Below, piece by piece: positions 20,212-28,339 of a DNA stretch of 64,000 nt. Source of the DNA: Deltaproteobacteria bacterium (lineage in GTDB: Bacteria; Myxococcota_A; UBA9042; PHBI01); contig JACKFA010000003.1 of assembly GCA_020632715.1 (NCBI GenBank), positions 558,001-622,000 of the forward strand. Direction: 5' to 3'. The stretch's first letter is position 1; the number at the start of each line of letters is the position of its first letter. The notes beneath the pieces are model-generated. The model saw nothing but the letters and a program-made list of their open reading frames with translations. It made no database searches and was not told the DNA's origin. The translations under genes were made by a program, and so were the position numbers.

Positions 20212-21555
20212 GTGACGATCGGTTCCCAGACCGGCCCCCGGGGCCGCCAACACGAACACGAAGCGTGGCGCTGGCTCGACAGCCTCCACCCGCGCGGCAT
20301 CCAGCTCGGCCTCGACCGCGTGCGCGAGGTGCTCGACCGCCTCGGGAACCCGCACCAGCGCCTGAAGGCCGTCACCATCGCCGGCACGAACGGCAAGGGC
20401 TCGACGGCCGCCTTCGTCGCGGCGATGGCCCACGCCGCCGGCTACCGCGTCGGCCTCTACACGAGCCCGCACCTCGCCTCGGTCACCGAGCGGATCCGCG
20501 TCGCCGGCGCCCGCATCCACACCGACGAGCTCGCCGCCGGCGCCCTCCGCCTGCGCGAGGTCGTCGAGGGGCACGACGGCGCGCCGCCGATCCCGCTCAC
20601 CTACTTCGAGGCGCTCACCGTCATCGCGCTCTGCTACTTCGACGCGCGCGACGTCGACCTCGCCGTCCTCGAGGTCGGCCTCGGCGGGCGCCTCGACGCG
20701 ACCAGCGTCGTCGACCCCCTCGTCGCCCTCGTGACCCCCATCGGGCTCGACCACATGGCGATCCTCGGCGACACGCTCGAGGCCATCTGCCGCGAGAAGG
20801 CCGGCATCATCAAGCCCGGCTCGACCCTCGTCACGAACGTCGATCCCGACCTCTTCCGCAGCGTCCTCGGGCCCGTGGCCCTCGCGAACCGCGCCCCCAT
20901 CAGGCGCCTCGGCGTCGACTTCCTCTATCAGTGGCTCCCCGAGGGCTTCCGCTACCGCGGCTGGATCCACCGCGTCGGCCCCGTGCGCCTCGGGCTCCGC
21001 GGCGTCCACCAGGGCATCAACGCCGCCGCCGCCTGCGCCGCCATCGAGGCGCTCGGCTCTCACGGCTTCGCCTTCAAGGCGACCGACCTCGCCGACGGCC
21101 TCCTCCGGGCGCGCCACCCGGGGCGCCTCGAGCGCCGCGAGCCCGCCGTCGACGCCCACGGCGAGCGCTGGCCCGCGATGCTCCTCGACGCCGCGCACAA
21201 CCCCATGGGCGCCCACGTCCTCGCGCGCCACGTCGCCGCGTTCCTGCCGGAGCGGCCGCGCATCATGGTGTTCGGGGTGAACCCCGACAAGGACGTCGAC
21301 ACGATGCTCTCGGAGCTCGCGCCGCACGTCGACGGCATCGTGCTCACCCAGGCCGTGCACAACCCGGTGCAGGCGTGGGAGCCGCTCGTCGCGGCCGCAG
21401 CGCGCTATCACGACTCCGTGACCTTCGCGCCCGACGCGCGCGAGGCGCTGACGCTCGGCCGCCACTACGCCACCGAGGACGGCGGCGTCGTCGTGTGCGG
21501 CAGCATCTACGTGCTCGGCGAGGTCTGGCCGACCCTGCCGGCGCCCACCGTCTGA
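20212..21555 (+). CDS. folC: Bifunctional folylpolyglutamate synthase/dihydrofolate synthase
   Basis: A 447-residue Mur-ligase-family enzyme that adds glutamate to folates, and in bifunctional forms to dihydropteroate, using ATP in the cytoplasm. The P-loop GTNGKGS is at residues 58-64, followed by the family's GLYTSPHL motif and ERIRV. The central domain carries AVLEVGLGGRLDATSV and GLDHMAILGDTL, and the C-terminal domain has LLDAAHNPMGA. Length is normal. GTG start; there is no ribosome-binding site but a promoter-like pair ends 6 bp upstream. Divergent from ligA (197-bp gap) and followed 30 bp later by the PPK2 gene. Confidence 0.93.
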   Translation: MTIGSQTGPRGRQHEHEAWRWLDSLHPRGIQLGLDRVREVLDRLGNPHQRLKAVTIAGTNGKGSTAAFVAAMAHAAGYRVGLYTSPHLASVTERIRVAGARIHTDELAAGALRLREVVEGHDGAPPIPLTYFEALTVIALCYFDARDVDLAVLEVGLGGRLDATSVVDPLVALVTPIGLDHMAILGDTLEAICREKAGIIKPGSTLVTNVDPDLFRSVLGPVALANRAPIRRLGVDFLYQWLPEGFRYRGWIHRVGPVRLGLRGVHQGINAAAACAAIEALGSHGFAFKATDLADGLLRARHPGRLERREPAVDAHGERWPAMLLDAAHNPMGAHVLARHVAAFLPERPRIMVFGVNPDKDVDTMLSELAPHVDGIVLTQAVHNPVQAWEPLVAAAARYHDSVTFAPDAREALTLGRHYATEDGGVVVCGSIYVLGEVWPTLPAPTV

Positions 21556-21585
21556 CGGGAGCCCGTCTCCCCCGCGAGGAGCCGC

Positions 21586-22392
21586 ATGAAGACCGAGAAG
21601 TACCGCGTCGCGCCCGGGAAGAAGGTGAAGCTCTCGGACTTCGACCCGGACGACGAGCTCGACGGCGACAAGTCCGCGTGGAAGGCGCACTTCGCGGCGT
21701 CGAGCGAGCGCCTCGTCGAGCTCCAGGAGCTCCTCTACGCCGAGGGGAAGCACAAGCTCCTCGTGGTGCTGCAGGCCATCGACGCGGGCGGCAAGGACAG
21801 CACGATCCGGAAGGTCTTCGGGCCGATGAACCCGCAGGGGGTGAAGGTCGCGACGTTCAAGGCGCCGACCGAGGAGGAGCTCGGCCACGACTACCTCTGG
21901 CGGGTGCACGCGCGCGCGCCGGGGCGCGGCAACATCGCGGTCTTCAACCGCTCGCACTACGAGGACGTCCTCATCGTGCGCGTGAAGAACCTCGTGCCGA
22001 AGGCGGTGTGGTCGAAGCGCTACGACCACATCAACGACTTCGAGCGCCTGCTCACCGACGAGGGCACGACGATCGTGAAGATCTTCCTGCACATCTCGAA
22101 GAAGGAGCAGAAGGAGCGCCTGCAGGACCGCCTCGACCGCCCCGACAAGCACTGGAAGTTCCGGAAGGACGACCTCGCCGAGCGCGCCCGCTGGGACGAG
22201 TACGAGGACGCCTTCGAGGCGATGCTCTCGAAGACGAGCACGGACCACGCGCCCTGGTACGTGGTCCCCGGGAACCACAAGTGGGCGCGCGACGCCATCA
22301 TCGGGCGGATCCTGGTCGAGACGCTCGAGGGGCTCGACATGCAGTATCCGCCGGCCGAAGAGGGGCTCGAGGGGCTCGAGATCCCGGACTGA
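21586..22392 (+). CDS. ppk2: PPK2-family polyphosphate:nucleotide phosphotransferase
   Basis: A 268-residue cytoplasmic kinase that moves phosphate between polyphosphate and nucleoside mono- or diphosphates. The Walker A motif DAGGKDS is at residues 66-72; the Walker B region FNRSHYEDVL is at 120-129; the lid-like segment with DKHWKFRKDD and WDEYEDAFEAML follows. A single PPK2 domain of this size fits the class I/III group; the nucleotide preference cannot be decided by eye. GAGGAG lies just upstream of the ATG. It may be co-transcribed with folC. Confidence 0.92.
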   Translation: MKTEKYRVAPGKKVKLSDFDPDDELDGDKSAWKAHFAASSERLVELQELLYAEGKHKLLVVLQAIDAGGKDSTIRKVFGPMNPQGVKVATFKAPTEEELGHDYLWRVHARAPGRGNIAVFNRSHYEDVLIVRVKNLVPKAVWSKRYDHINDFERLLTDEGTTIVKIFLHISKKEQKERLQDRLDRPDKHWKFRKDDLAERARWDEYEDAFEAMLSKTSTDHAPWYVVPGNHKWARDAIIGRILVETLEGLDMQYPPAEEGLEGLEIPD

Positions 22393-22487
22393 GCAGGCGC
22401 TCCGGGCCGCGACCCGGCCCGAAGCGCGGCGCAGGCGCCGCGACGTGCGACCATGCGACCTCCAGCCCATCGGATTTGGAGGAACGC

Positions 22488-23069
22488 ATGGACATGGATT
22501 GGCTCACGACGTCGCCCGGGGCGCTCCTCGGCGTCGTGCTGAGCAGCGTCGCCGTCTACGTCGCGGTGCTCGTCGCGACGCGGGTCTTCGGGCTCCGCAG
22601 CTTCTCGAAGATGTCGAGCTTCGACTTCGCCATCACGGTCGCCATCGGCTCGGTCATCGCCTCGACGGTGCTCACGAAGGATCCGCCGCTCCTGCAGGCG
22701 CTCGTCGGGCTCCTCTCCCTCTACGCGCTCAAGATCGGCCTCAGCGCCATCCGGCGCCGCTCGCCCGCCGTCGAGAGGGCCGTCGACAACCAGCCGATCC
22801 TCGTCATGGCCGGCGCCGTCGTGCTCGAGCACCAGCTCGCGCGCGCCCAGATGACGCGCTCGGACCTCCGCGCGAAGCTCCGCGAGGCGAACGTGCTCGA
22901 CTGGCGGCAGGTGCGCGCGGTCGTGGTCGAGACGACGGGCGACGTGTCCGTCCTCCACGGGGAGGTCGGCGGGACGCCGCTCGACGTGTCGCTCCTCGAC
23001 GGGGTCCACGGCGTCGAGGCGCTGAAGACGCCGGCCGCGCCTACTTTGTCTCCGTCTCCGTCGTCGTGA
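22488..23069 (+). CDS. DUF421 (YetF-like) membrane protein
   Basis: A 193-residue protein with about three N-terminal membrane helices (residues 10-80) followed by a cytoplasmic YetF/DUF421 domain. The family hallmark FDFAITVAIGSVIASTV is seen near residue 47, and ERAVDNQPILVMAGAVV and DLRAKLREANV match the soluble domain. A GGAGG lies 5 nt before ATG 22488; a second in-frame ATG is at 22494. The function of the family is poorly defined. The last 29 bp overlap the convergent Sel1-repeat gene and encode only a Pro/Ser tail. Confidence 0.88.
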   Translation: MDMDWLTTSPGALLGVVLSSVAVYVAVLVATRVFGLRSFSKMSSFDFAITVAIGSVIASTVLTKDPPLLQALVGLLSLYALKIGLSAIRRRSPAVERAVDNQPILVMAGAVVLEHQLARAQMTRSDLRAKLREANVLDWRQVRAVVVETTGDVSVLHGEVGGTPLDVSLLDGVHGVEALKTPAAPTLSPSPSS

Positions 23070-23682
23070 GCTCCTTCACGGTCTCGCAGGCGTGGCCGTC
23101 GCCGAGCTCGCAGGCGCGCGCGAGGCGGGCTCGTCCGATGACCGGGTCGGCCGCGCCGCCCTGGCCGCGGAACCAGAGGATCCCGGCGTTCACGCAGCTG
23201 TCGACGTGATCGTGGGCGCAGCCGCGGTCGAACGCGGCGCGGGCGTGGACGGCGTCGGGCTCGACGTGGTCGCCGGGGTCCGCGAGGGCCATCCCGAGGT
23301 TGAAGCAGGCGTCGCCGAGGTCGCCGTCGCAGGCGCGGGCGTAGTGGATGCGCGCGGCGGCGTGGTCGACCGGGACGCCGGCGCCCTTGTCCTCGAGCAC
23401 GCCGAGGTTGTTGCAGGCGCGCAGGTGCGCGTGCCCCTCGCAGGCCTTGCGGTAGTGCCGCGCGGCGCGCGCGAGGTCGACGTCGACGCCCTGGCCGGTC
23501 TCGTAGGCGACGCCGAGCGTGTAGTCGTCGGTGCCGTCGTCGTGTGGCACCGCGAGCGTCGGGTCGTCGTCGGCGACGCGGGAGCCGCCGCTCCCGCAGG
23601 CCGGGGCGAGGGCGAGGGCGAGGGCGAGGGCGAGCGCCGCGGCGGCGCGGGCCCGGAGGCGGGGCAGGAACGGGCGCGTCAC
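23041..23682 (-). CDS. Sel1-repeat lipoprotein
   Basis: 213 residues. An N-terminal signal peptide with an Ala/Leu repeat core ends in LALAPAC, a lipobox, so it is probably a lipoprotein. The mature part has about four Sel1-like repeats, each with YxxACxxGxxxACxNLG patterns, as in Cys-rich Hcp-type proteins. Such repeats usually form protein-binding solenoids. The GTG start overlaps the DUF1003 stop (GTGA), suggesting translational coupling. The binding partner is unknown. Confidence 0.82.
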   Translation of the reverse strand: MTRPFLPRLRARAAAALALALALALAPACGSGGSRVADDDPTLAVPHDDGTDDYTLGVAYETGQGVDVDLARAARHYRKACEGHAHLRACNNLGVLEDKGAGVPVDHAAARIHYARACDGDLGDACFNLGMALADPGDHVEPDAVHARAAFDRGCAHDHVDSCVNAGILWFRGQGGAADPVIGRARLARACELGDGHACETVKELTTTETETK

Positions 23683-24422
23683 GCGGTCTCCCGGGCGGTG
23701 GTGGGCGTCGGCGCGGGGTCCGGCGCCCGGTCACGGAGCTCCTCCATCAACTCGAGCTGGAGCTCCTGGATCTCGAGCAGCCTGTCCCACTGGTGTGAGA
23801 TCAGGTGGTCGAGCTTCTGGTGGAGGAGGCGCACCTCGAGCTCGGCCTTCAGGTTCACCTGGTAGTCGTGCGAGGCGCGGGCGCGGTCGCGCGTCTCCTG
23901 GCGGTTCTGGCTCAGCATGATGACCGGCGCCTGCACGGCCGCGAGGCAGGAGAGCACGAGGTTCAGGAGGATGAACGGGTAGGGGTCGAAGGGGCGCGTG
24001 GCGAGGACGACGCCGTTGAGCACCATCCAGGCGACGAGGAAGCCCGTGAAGATGCCGATGAAGCGCCAGCTCCCGCCGAAGGTCGCGATGCGGTCGGCGA
24101 CCCGCTGCCCGCGCGTCGCGTGCTGGTCGAGCTCCTCGTCGGGCTGCCGCGCGAGGATCTCGTGGTCGCGCAGGCTCTCGAGCACCTCGGCCTCGAGGGC
24201 GCCGATCTCGCCGCGGTCCTCGCGCACGAGGCGCTCGACGTAGGCGCGCCGGAGGCGCTCGAGGTCGCTCGCGCAGATCCAGCCGGCGTCGTCCCAGGGG
24301 CGCCCCGTCTCGCCCTCGGCCACGGCGCGCAGCGCCGCGCGCACCACCGCGGCTCGGCGGAGCGCCGGGGGTGGCTGGGTCCCACAGAGCTGACAGCTCG
24401 GGACGGGCTCGTCGATCGCCAT
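23679..24422 (-). CDS. DUF1003 membrane protein
   Basis: 247 residues. An N-terminal Cys pair (CQLCG) precedes a helical region, then a two-helix membrane hairpin typical of DUF1003: WRFIGIFTGFLVAWMVLNG and the second segment around PYPFILLNLVLSCLAAVQ, followed by the conserved MLSQNRQ. The C-terminus is a long charged helix, likely coiled coil. Start has GGAGGTC upstream. First gene of a two-gene unit with the Sel1 lipoprotein; divergent from the GH31 gene. Function not known for the family. Confidence 0.87.
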   Translation of the reverse strand: MAIDEPVPSCQLCGTQPPPALRRAAVVRAALRAVAEGETGRPWDDAGWICASDLERLRRAYVERLVREDRGEIGALEAEVLESLRDHEILARQPDEELDQHATRGQRVADRIATFGGSWRFIGIFTGFLVAWMVLNGVVLATRPFDPYPFILLNLVLSCLAAVQAPVIMLSQNRQETRDRARASHDYQVNLKAELEVRLLHQKLDHLISHQWDRLLEIQELQLELMEELRDRAPDPAPTPTTARETA

Positions 24423-24511
24423 CGGGGAGACCTCCGGAACGCGAGCCGCGACCGTAGAATGAGGTCCATCGAGCGTCCACCCGGCGGTCGTCGCGGTGTA
24501 TGGTCGCGCCC

Positions 24512-27133
24512 ATGCTGAGCCGCCGCCTGGCCCCCATCGCCCTCGCCCTGCTCCTCACCGCCGGCCCCGCCGCTTGCGGCGACGACGCCGCTCCTGGCGC
24601 GGCCGACGCCGCCCGCGACGACGTCGCCGACACCGCGGACAGCGCCCCGGCGGACGCCGCGGACGGCCGCGACACCGACGACGTCGGCGCGATCGCGCTG
24701 CCGTCCGCACCCGGCTCCGACGTGGTCCTCACGATCGACGGGACCGCGCTCGCGCTCACCGTCGCCGGCGACGCGCGGATCGCCACGGACGACCTCCTGC
24801 CGGTCGCCCTCGGCACCGTCGACGCCGTCGACGACGGCGTGAACTACGACCCCTGGTGGCTCGACGCCGCCTCGCCGTTCCCGGTCGACCCGCCCGCCGG
24901 ACTCACCTTTCGCGCGCCGACCGCCGCGACCCGCGTCGCCGGCGCCGACCCGCCCGCCTTCGACCTCGCCTTCGACGGCGGCTTCGCCGCGCGCCTCACC
25001 TTCGCCCCGGCCGGCGAGGGGCGCTTCGCCGTGGACCTCGTCCCGACCGCCGGCGCCGAGCGCGTCGCCTGGCTGCGCCTCGGCGTCCCCGTCCCGGCGG
25101 GCGAGCGCCTCTACGGCGGCGGCAACCAGCACGACCGCCCGACCCTCGACGGCAAGCGCCTCGCGATGCAGCTCGAGCTCGATCTCGACCTCGAGACCGC
25201 CTACAACGAGCGCCACGTGCCCGTGCCGCTCGCGCTCTCGACCGGCGGCTGGGGCGTCTTCGCGGCCACCGACTACCCGGCCGTCCTCGAGGTCGGCGCC
25301 CCCGACGTCGCCTCCCGCGCCGCCACCTTCACGGTCGGCGCCGGGTCGGCGAGCGCGGACGGCCTCCGCGTCTACCTCCTCGCGGCCCCGCACCCCCTCG
25401 ATCTGCTGCTCCCCTACTACGAGCTCACTGGCTTCCCGCGCGTCCCCGGCCGCGCCGACTTCGGCCCCTGGATCTGGCGCGACGAGACGCCGGGGCAGGG
25501 CGCCGCCGACGCCCCGGGCGACAACGCCGGCGTCCTCGCCGACCTCGCGCACATCCGCGCGCTCCACCTCCCGACCTCCGGCTACTGGATCGACCGCCCC
25601 TACGCGAGCGGCGTGAACACCTTCGACTTCGACCCCGCCCGCTACGCCGACCCGGACGCCATGCTCGCGACCGCGCTCGCGGCCGGCTTCCGCGTCGCCC
25701 TCTGGCAGACCCCCTACGCCGCCACCGACGCGGGCGACGTCCGCGCCGAGGTCGAGGCGGAGGGCTACCTCCCCGTGACGAGCGGCCTGTCGCTCAACAC
25801 GTTCGGCGCGACCCCCGTCGACCTCACGAACCCCGACGCGCGCGCCTACTGGGGCGGCCTCATCCGGCGCTACACCGACCAGGGCGTCACCGGCTTCAAG
25901 CTCGACTTCGCCGAGGACGTGGTCCCCGGGCTCCCCGGCGACCGCTCGACGCCCTGGCGCTTCGCCGACGGGAGCGACGAGCGCACCATGCACCGCGGCT
26001 ACCAGCTCCTCTATCACCAGGTCTACTCCGAGCAGATCCCGGCCGGCGGCAGCTTCGTCCTCGCGCGCACCGGCCGCTGGGGCGACCAGGGCAACGTCGA
26101 CTGCCTCTGGCCCGGCGACCTCGACGCCGACTTCGCGCGCCATCGCGACGGCGGGCGCGTCGGCGGGATCCCGGCGGCCCTCGTCTACGGCCTCTCCGTG
26201 AGCGCGTCGGGCTACCCGTTCTACGCGCCCGACACGGGCGGCTACCGGAACGGCCCGCCGTCCGCCGAGGCGTTCTCGCGCTGGTTCGAGATGACGAGCG
26301 TCGCGGCCGTCATGCAGGTCGGCGGCGACGACAACCAGGTCCCCTGGGAGGCCTCACGCTGGGGCGACGACGCCGCGCGCGTGCTCTCCGACTACCGCCG
26401 CTACGCCGAGCTCCACCAGCGCCTCGTCGGCTACGCGTGGACGCTCGCGAAGGCCCTCTTCGCCGATGGGCGTCCGCTCACGCGGCCGCTCGGGCTCGCG
26501 TACCCGGAGCTCGCCGCGGGTGACGTTGGAGATGTGTATCTTTTTGGCGACAGTCTCCTCGTGGCACCGGTCGTCGAGGCGGGGGCGACGTCCCGGGAGG
26601 TGACCTTCCCGCCGGGGCGCTGGGTCGGCTGGTGGGACGGCGACGTCCACGTGGGGCCCACGACCGAGGCCGTCGCGGCGCCTGTGGGCACGCTGCCCCT
26701 CTACCTCCGCGCGGGGGACGTCGTGCCGCTCCTGCGGCCGGGCATGGACACGCTCGCGCCGGCGACGGACGCGGGGGTCGAGAGCTTCGCGAACCGCCCG
26801 GGGCGGCTCTGGCCGCGCGCGGTCGCGGGGGCGGCGGGCGCCGTGACGATCTGGGACGGCGCCTCGGTCAGCGTCGCGGACGACGGCGGCGTCATCGTCC
26901 TCGGCGCGACGACCGGCGCCGAGCTCGCCCCGGGCGCGGTCGTCGAGCTCATCGCCTTCGGCGCGTCGCCGCCGGCCGCGGTGACCGTCGACGGCGGCGC
27001 GGTGAGCGCGCTCGCGGGTGAGGAAGACCTCGAGGACGCCGCCGCCGGCTGGTACTTCGACCCGTCGACGGCCGGCGGGCGCCTCTTCGTGGTGGTCCCG
27101 GCGGGGGCCGACGTCCGCGTTCGGCGCCCCTGA
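24512..27133 (+). CDS. Glycoside hydrolase family 31 lipoprotein (alpha-glucosidase/alpha-xylosidase-like)
   Basis: 873 residues from the second of two in-frame ATGs. The first ATG (24500) lies inside a -10-like TATGGT, which favours the later start. The signal peptide ends in TAGPAAC, a lipobox-like site, followed by an acidic Ala/Asp linker (30-65). The GH31 N-terminal beta-sandwich carries ERLYGGGNQ. The barrel has GFKLDFAED with the nucleophile near D465 and LWPGDLDADF with the acid/base near D536. A C-terminal beta domain follows (LFGDSLLVAPVV, PLYLRAGDVVPLL). Predicted to hydrolyse alpha-linked sugars at the cell envelope; the exact substrate cannot be read from sequence. Ends 26 bp from the convergent FlgE-like gene. 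Confidence 0.9.
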   Translation: MLSRRLAPIALALLLTAGPAACGDDAAPGAADAARDDVADTADSAPADAADGRDTDDVGAIALPSAPGSDVVLTIDGTALALTVAGDARIATDDLLPVALGTVDAVDDGVNYDPWWLDAASPFPVDPPAGLTFRAPTAATRVAGADPPAFDLAFDGGFAARLTFAPAGEGRFAVDLVPTAGAERVAWLRLGVPVPAGERLYGGGNQHDRPTLDGKRLAMQLELDLDLETAYNERHVPVPLALSTGGWGVFAATDYPAVLEVGAPDVASRAATFTVGAGSASADGLRVYLLAAPHPLDLLLPYYELTGFPRVPGRADFGPWIWRDETPGQGAADAPGDNAGVLADLAHIRALHLPTSGYWIDRPYASGVNTFDFDPARYADPDAMLATALAAGFRVALWQTPYAATDAGDVRAEVEAEGYLPVTSGLSLNTFGATPVDLTNPDARAYWGGLIRRYTDQGVTGFKLDFAEDVVPGLPGDRSTPWRFADGSDERTMHRGYQLLYHQVYSEQIPAGGSFVLARTGRWGDQGNVDCLWPGDLDADFARHRDGGRVGGIPAALVYGLSVSASGYPFYAPDTGGYRNGPPSAEAFSRWFEMTSVAAVMQVGGDDNQVPWEASRWGDDAARVLSDYRRYAELHQRLVGYAWTLAKALFADGRPLTRPLGLAYPELAAGDVGDVYLFGDSLLVAPVVEAGATSREVTFPPGRWVGWWDGDVHVGPTTEAVAAPVGTLPLYLRAGDVVPLLRPGMDTLAPATDAGVESFANRPGRLWPRAVAGAAGAVTIWDGASVSVADDGGVIVLGATTGAELAPGAVVELIAFGASPPAAVTVDGGAVSALAGEEDLEDAAAGWYFDPSTAGGRLFVVVPAGADVRVRRP

Positions 27134-27159
27134 CGCGGTGATATCCGAGGCTCAGGCCG

Positions 27160-28287
27160 TCACGGCGCGTCGAGGAGAGACCAGCTCCGGACGCTGCCGC
27201 GCGAGCCGTCGGCCGCGGGGCCGAGCGCGCCGGGACCGCTCCCGGAGGTCGCGAGCCACACGTGGGGCGCGATGGGCGCGAGCTCGCTCGGCGCGTCGAA
27301 GAGCGCGACGGCGAGGCGACCCAGCGTCACCGTGCGCCCGTTCGTGTAGACGGCCACGAGGGCGCCGGAGAAGTCGACGGAGAGGTGCGCGAGCCAGCCG
27401 GCGGGGTAGCCGTCCTGGAGGACGTCATTGAGCGAGCTCGCCGCGGCGTAGGAGCTCGAGCCGGAGCCGTCGCCGCCGTCGTCGATGGCCGAGCCGAAGT
27501 CGAAGGTGAGATCCTGGGGCTCCGCGCCGAAGAAGGTGACGCCGCTCTGGACCTGGGTCCCCGTCTGGAGTCGCCCCTGATCGTCGAAGACCATGCTCCC
27601 CGCCGCCACGACCAGGCCGTCCCCGTTGTCCGTCCCGTCGATGTCGCCGAACGGGCACATCGCGTTCCACGCCCACTGCCCCGGCGCGGTCTGGGTGAAG
27701 TAGATCTCGATCTGGTGGGCCTCGCCGAGCGAGTCGAAGACCGTGAGCGACTGCTGGTACTGGCTCGTCCCCTCGGGATCGCTCGTGTCGAAGACCGCGA
27801 CGAACCCGTCGTAGTCCGCGCGGTTGAGGTTGACGTCGAGCGCCACCGCGCTCGTCGCGCGCGGCGGGAGGATGGTCTCGGGCCGGAAGACGACGGGCGC
27901 GCCGAGGTCCGGGCCGCCGCCGTCGCCCTCGTAGACGAAGATCGGGAGGTCGTAGGCGTCGACGAGCCCCTCCGCGCCGATCCGCGCCCGCACCGTGCGG
28001 CTGTAGGCGCGCCGCCCCTCCCCGAGGTCGAGCGCGAAGAAGCCCGCGCCCTCGACGTTGAGGCGGCACGCCCAGTGGTCGTCGTCGAAGACGCAGGGCG
28101 AGGTCCCGACCTCCTCGTCCTCCGGCGGGTCGAGCGTCGCGGGGAGGACGAGCTCGTCCGGGTAGCCGGCGAGCGCGGGATCGCCGCCGTCGCCGCCCCC
28201 TCGGCCGCCGTCGGCGCAAGCGGGGACGAGGCCGCCGAGGGAGGTGAGCGCGAGGACGAGGGAGAGAGCGTGGTGTGCGAGCTTCAT
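27160..28287 (-). CDS. Lipoprotein built from the core of the flagellar hook protein FlgE
   Basis: 375 residues. A signal peptide ends in LVPAC (C24), a lipobox. The mature chain follows FlgE from the D1 region onward: VEGAGFFALDLGEGRRAYSR (78-97) matches the GxGFF..YTR segment; VALDVNLNRADYDG, then FDTSDP and SLTVFDSLGEAHQIEIYF (180-197) match the D2 domain; ASSLNDVLQDGYPAGWL and VYTNGRTVTLGRLAVALF (313-330) match the QDGY and YSNGQ..LG..ALA.F segments. Both D0 parts are missing: no N-terminal polymerisation helix, and the protein ends where FlgE would continue into SNVDLAEE. It therefore cannot assemble a hook in the normal way. No other flagellar gene is in the window. Function unknown; a periplasmic or outer-membrane-anchored role is inferred. 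Confidence 0.8.
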   Translation of the reverse strand: MKLAHHALSLVLALTSLGGLVPACADGGRGGGDGGDPALAGYPDELVLPATLDPPEDEEVGTSPCVFDDDHWACRLNVEGAGFFALDLGEGRRAYSRTVRARIGAEGLVDAYDLPIFVYEGDGGGPDLGAPVVFRPETILPPRATSAVALDVNLNRADYDGFVAVFDTSDPEGTSQYQQSLTVFDSLGEAHQIEIYFTQTAPGQWAWNAMCPFGDIDGTDNGDGLVVAAGSMVFDDQGRLQTGTQVQSGVTFFGAEPQDLTFDFGSAIDDGGDGSGSSSYAAASSLNDVLQDGYPAGWLAHLSVDFSGALVAVYTNGRTVTLGRLAVALFDAPSELAPIAPHVWLATSGSGPGALGPAADGSRGSVRSWSLLDAP

Positions 28288-28293
28288 GCCGCC

Positions 28294-28322
28294 ACGATCC
28301 GCCCGCGGGGCGCGCGCGTCAA
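28294..28322 (-). promoter_or_regulatory. Promoter of the FlgE-like lipoprotein gene, leaderless
   Basis: On the minus strand TTGACG (28322-28317), a 17-nt spacer and GATCGT (28299-28294) stand six bases before the ATG (28287). No Shine-Dalgarno is present between them. This is a good sigma-70-type pair and predicts a leaderless transcript. Confidence 0.6.
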
Positions 28323-28339
28323 AAAGCCGGTCGACTCGA

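Noticed and set aside
24423..24511. Start of the GH31 gene at ATG 24500
   Set aside because: That ATG lies inside the -10-like TATGGT, and the next in-frame ATG is 7 nt after it with the leaderless spacing seen at other genes. The earlier start cannot be fully excluded.
27160..28287. Part of a flagellar locus or a broken flgE
   Set aside because: It has a complete lipoprotein signal, its own promoter and no flagellar neighbours; the frame is intact.
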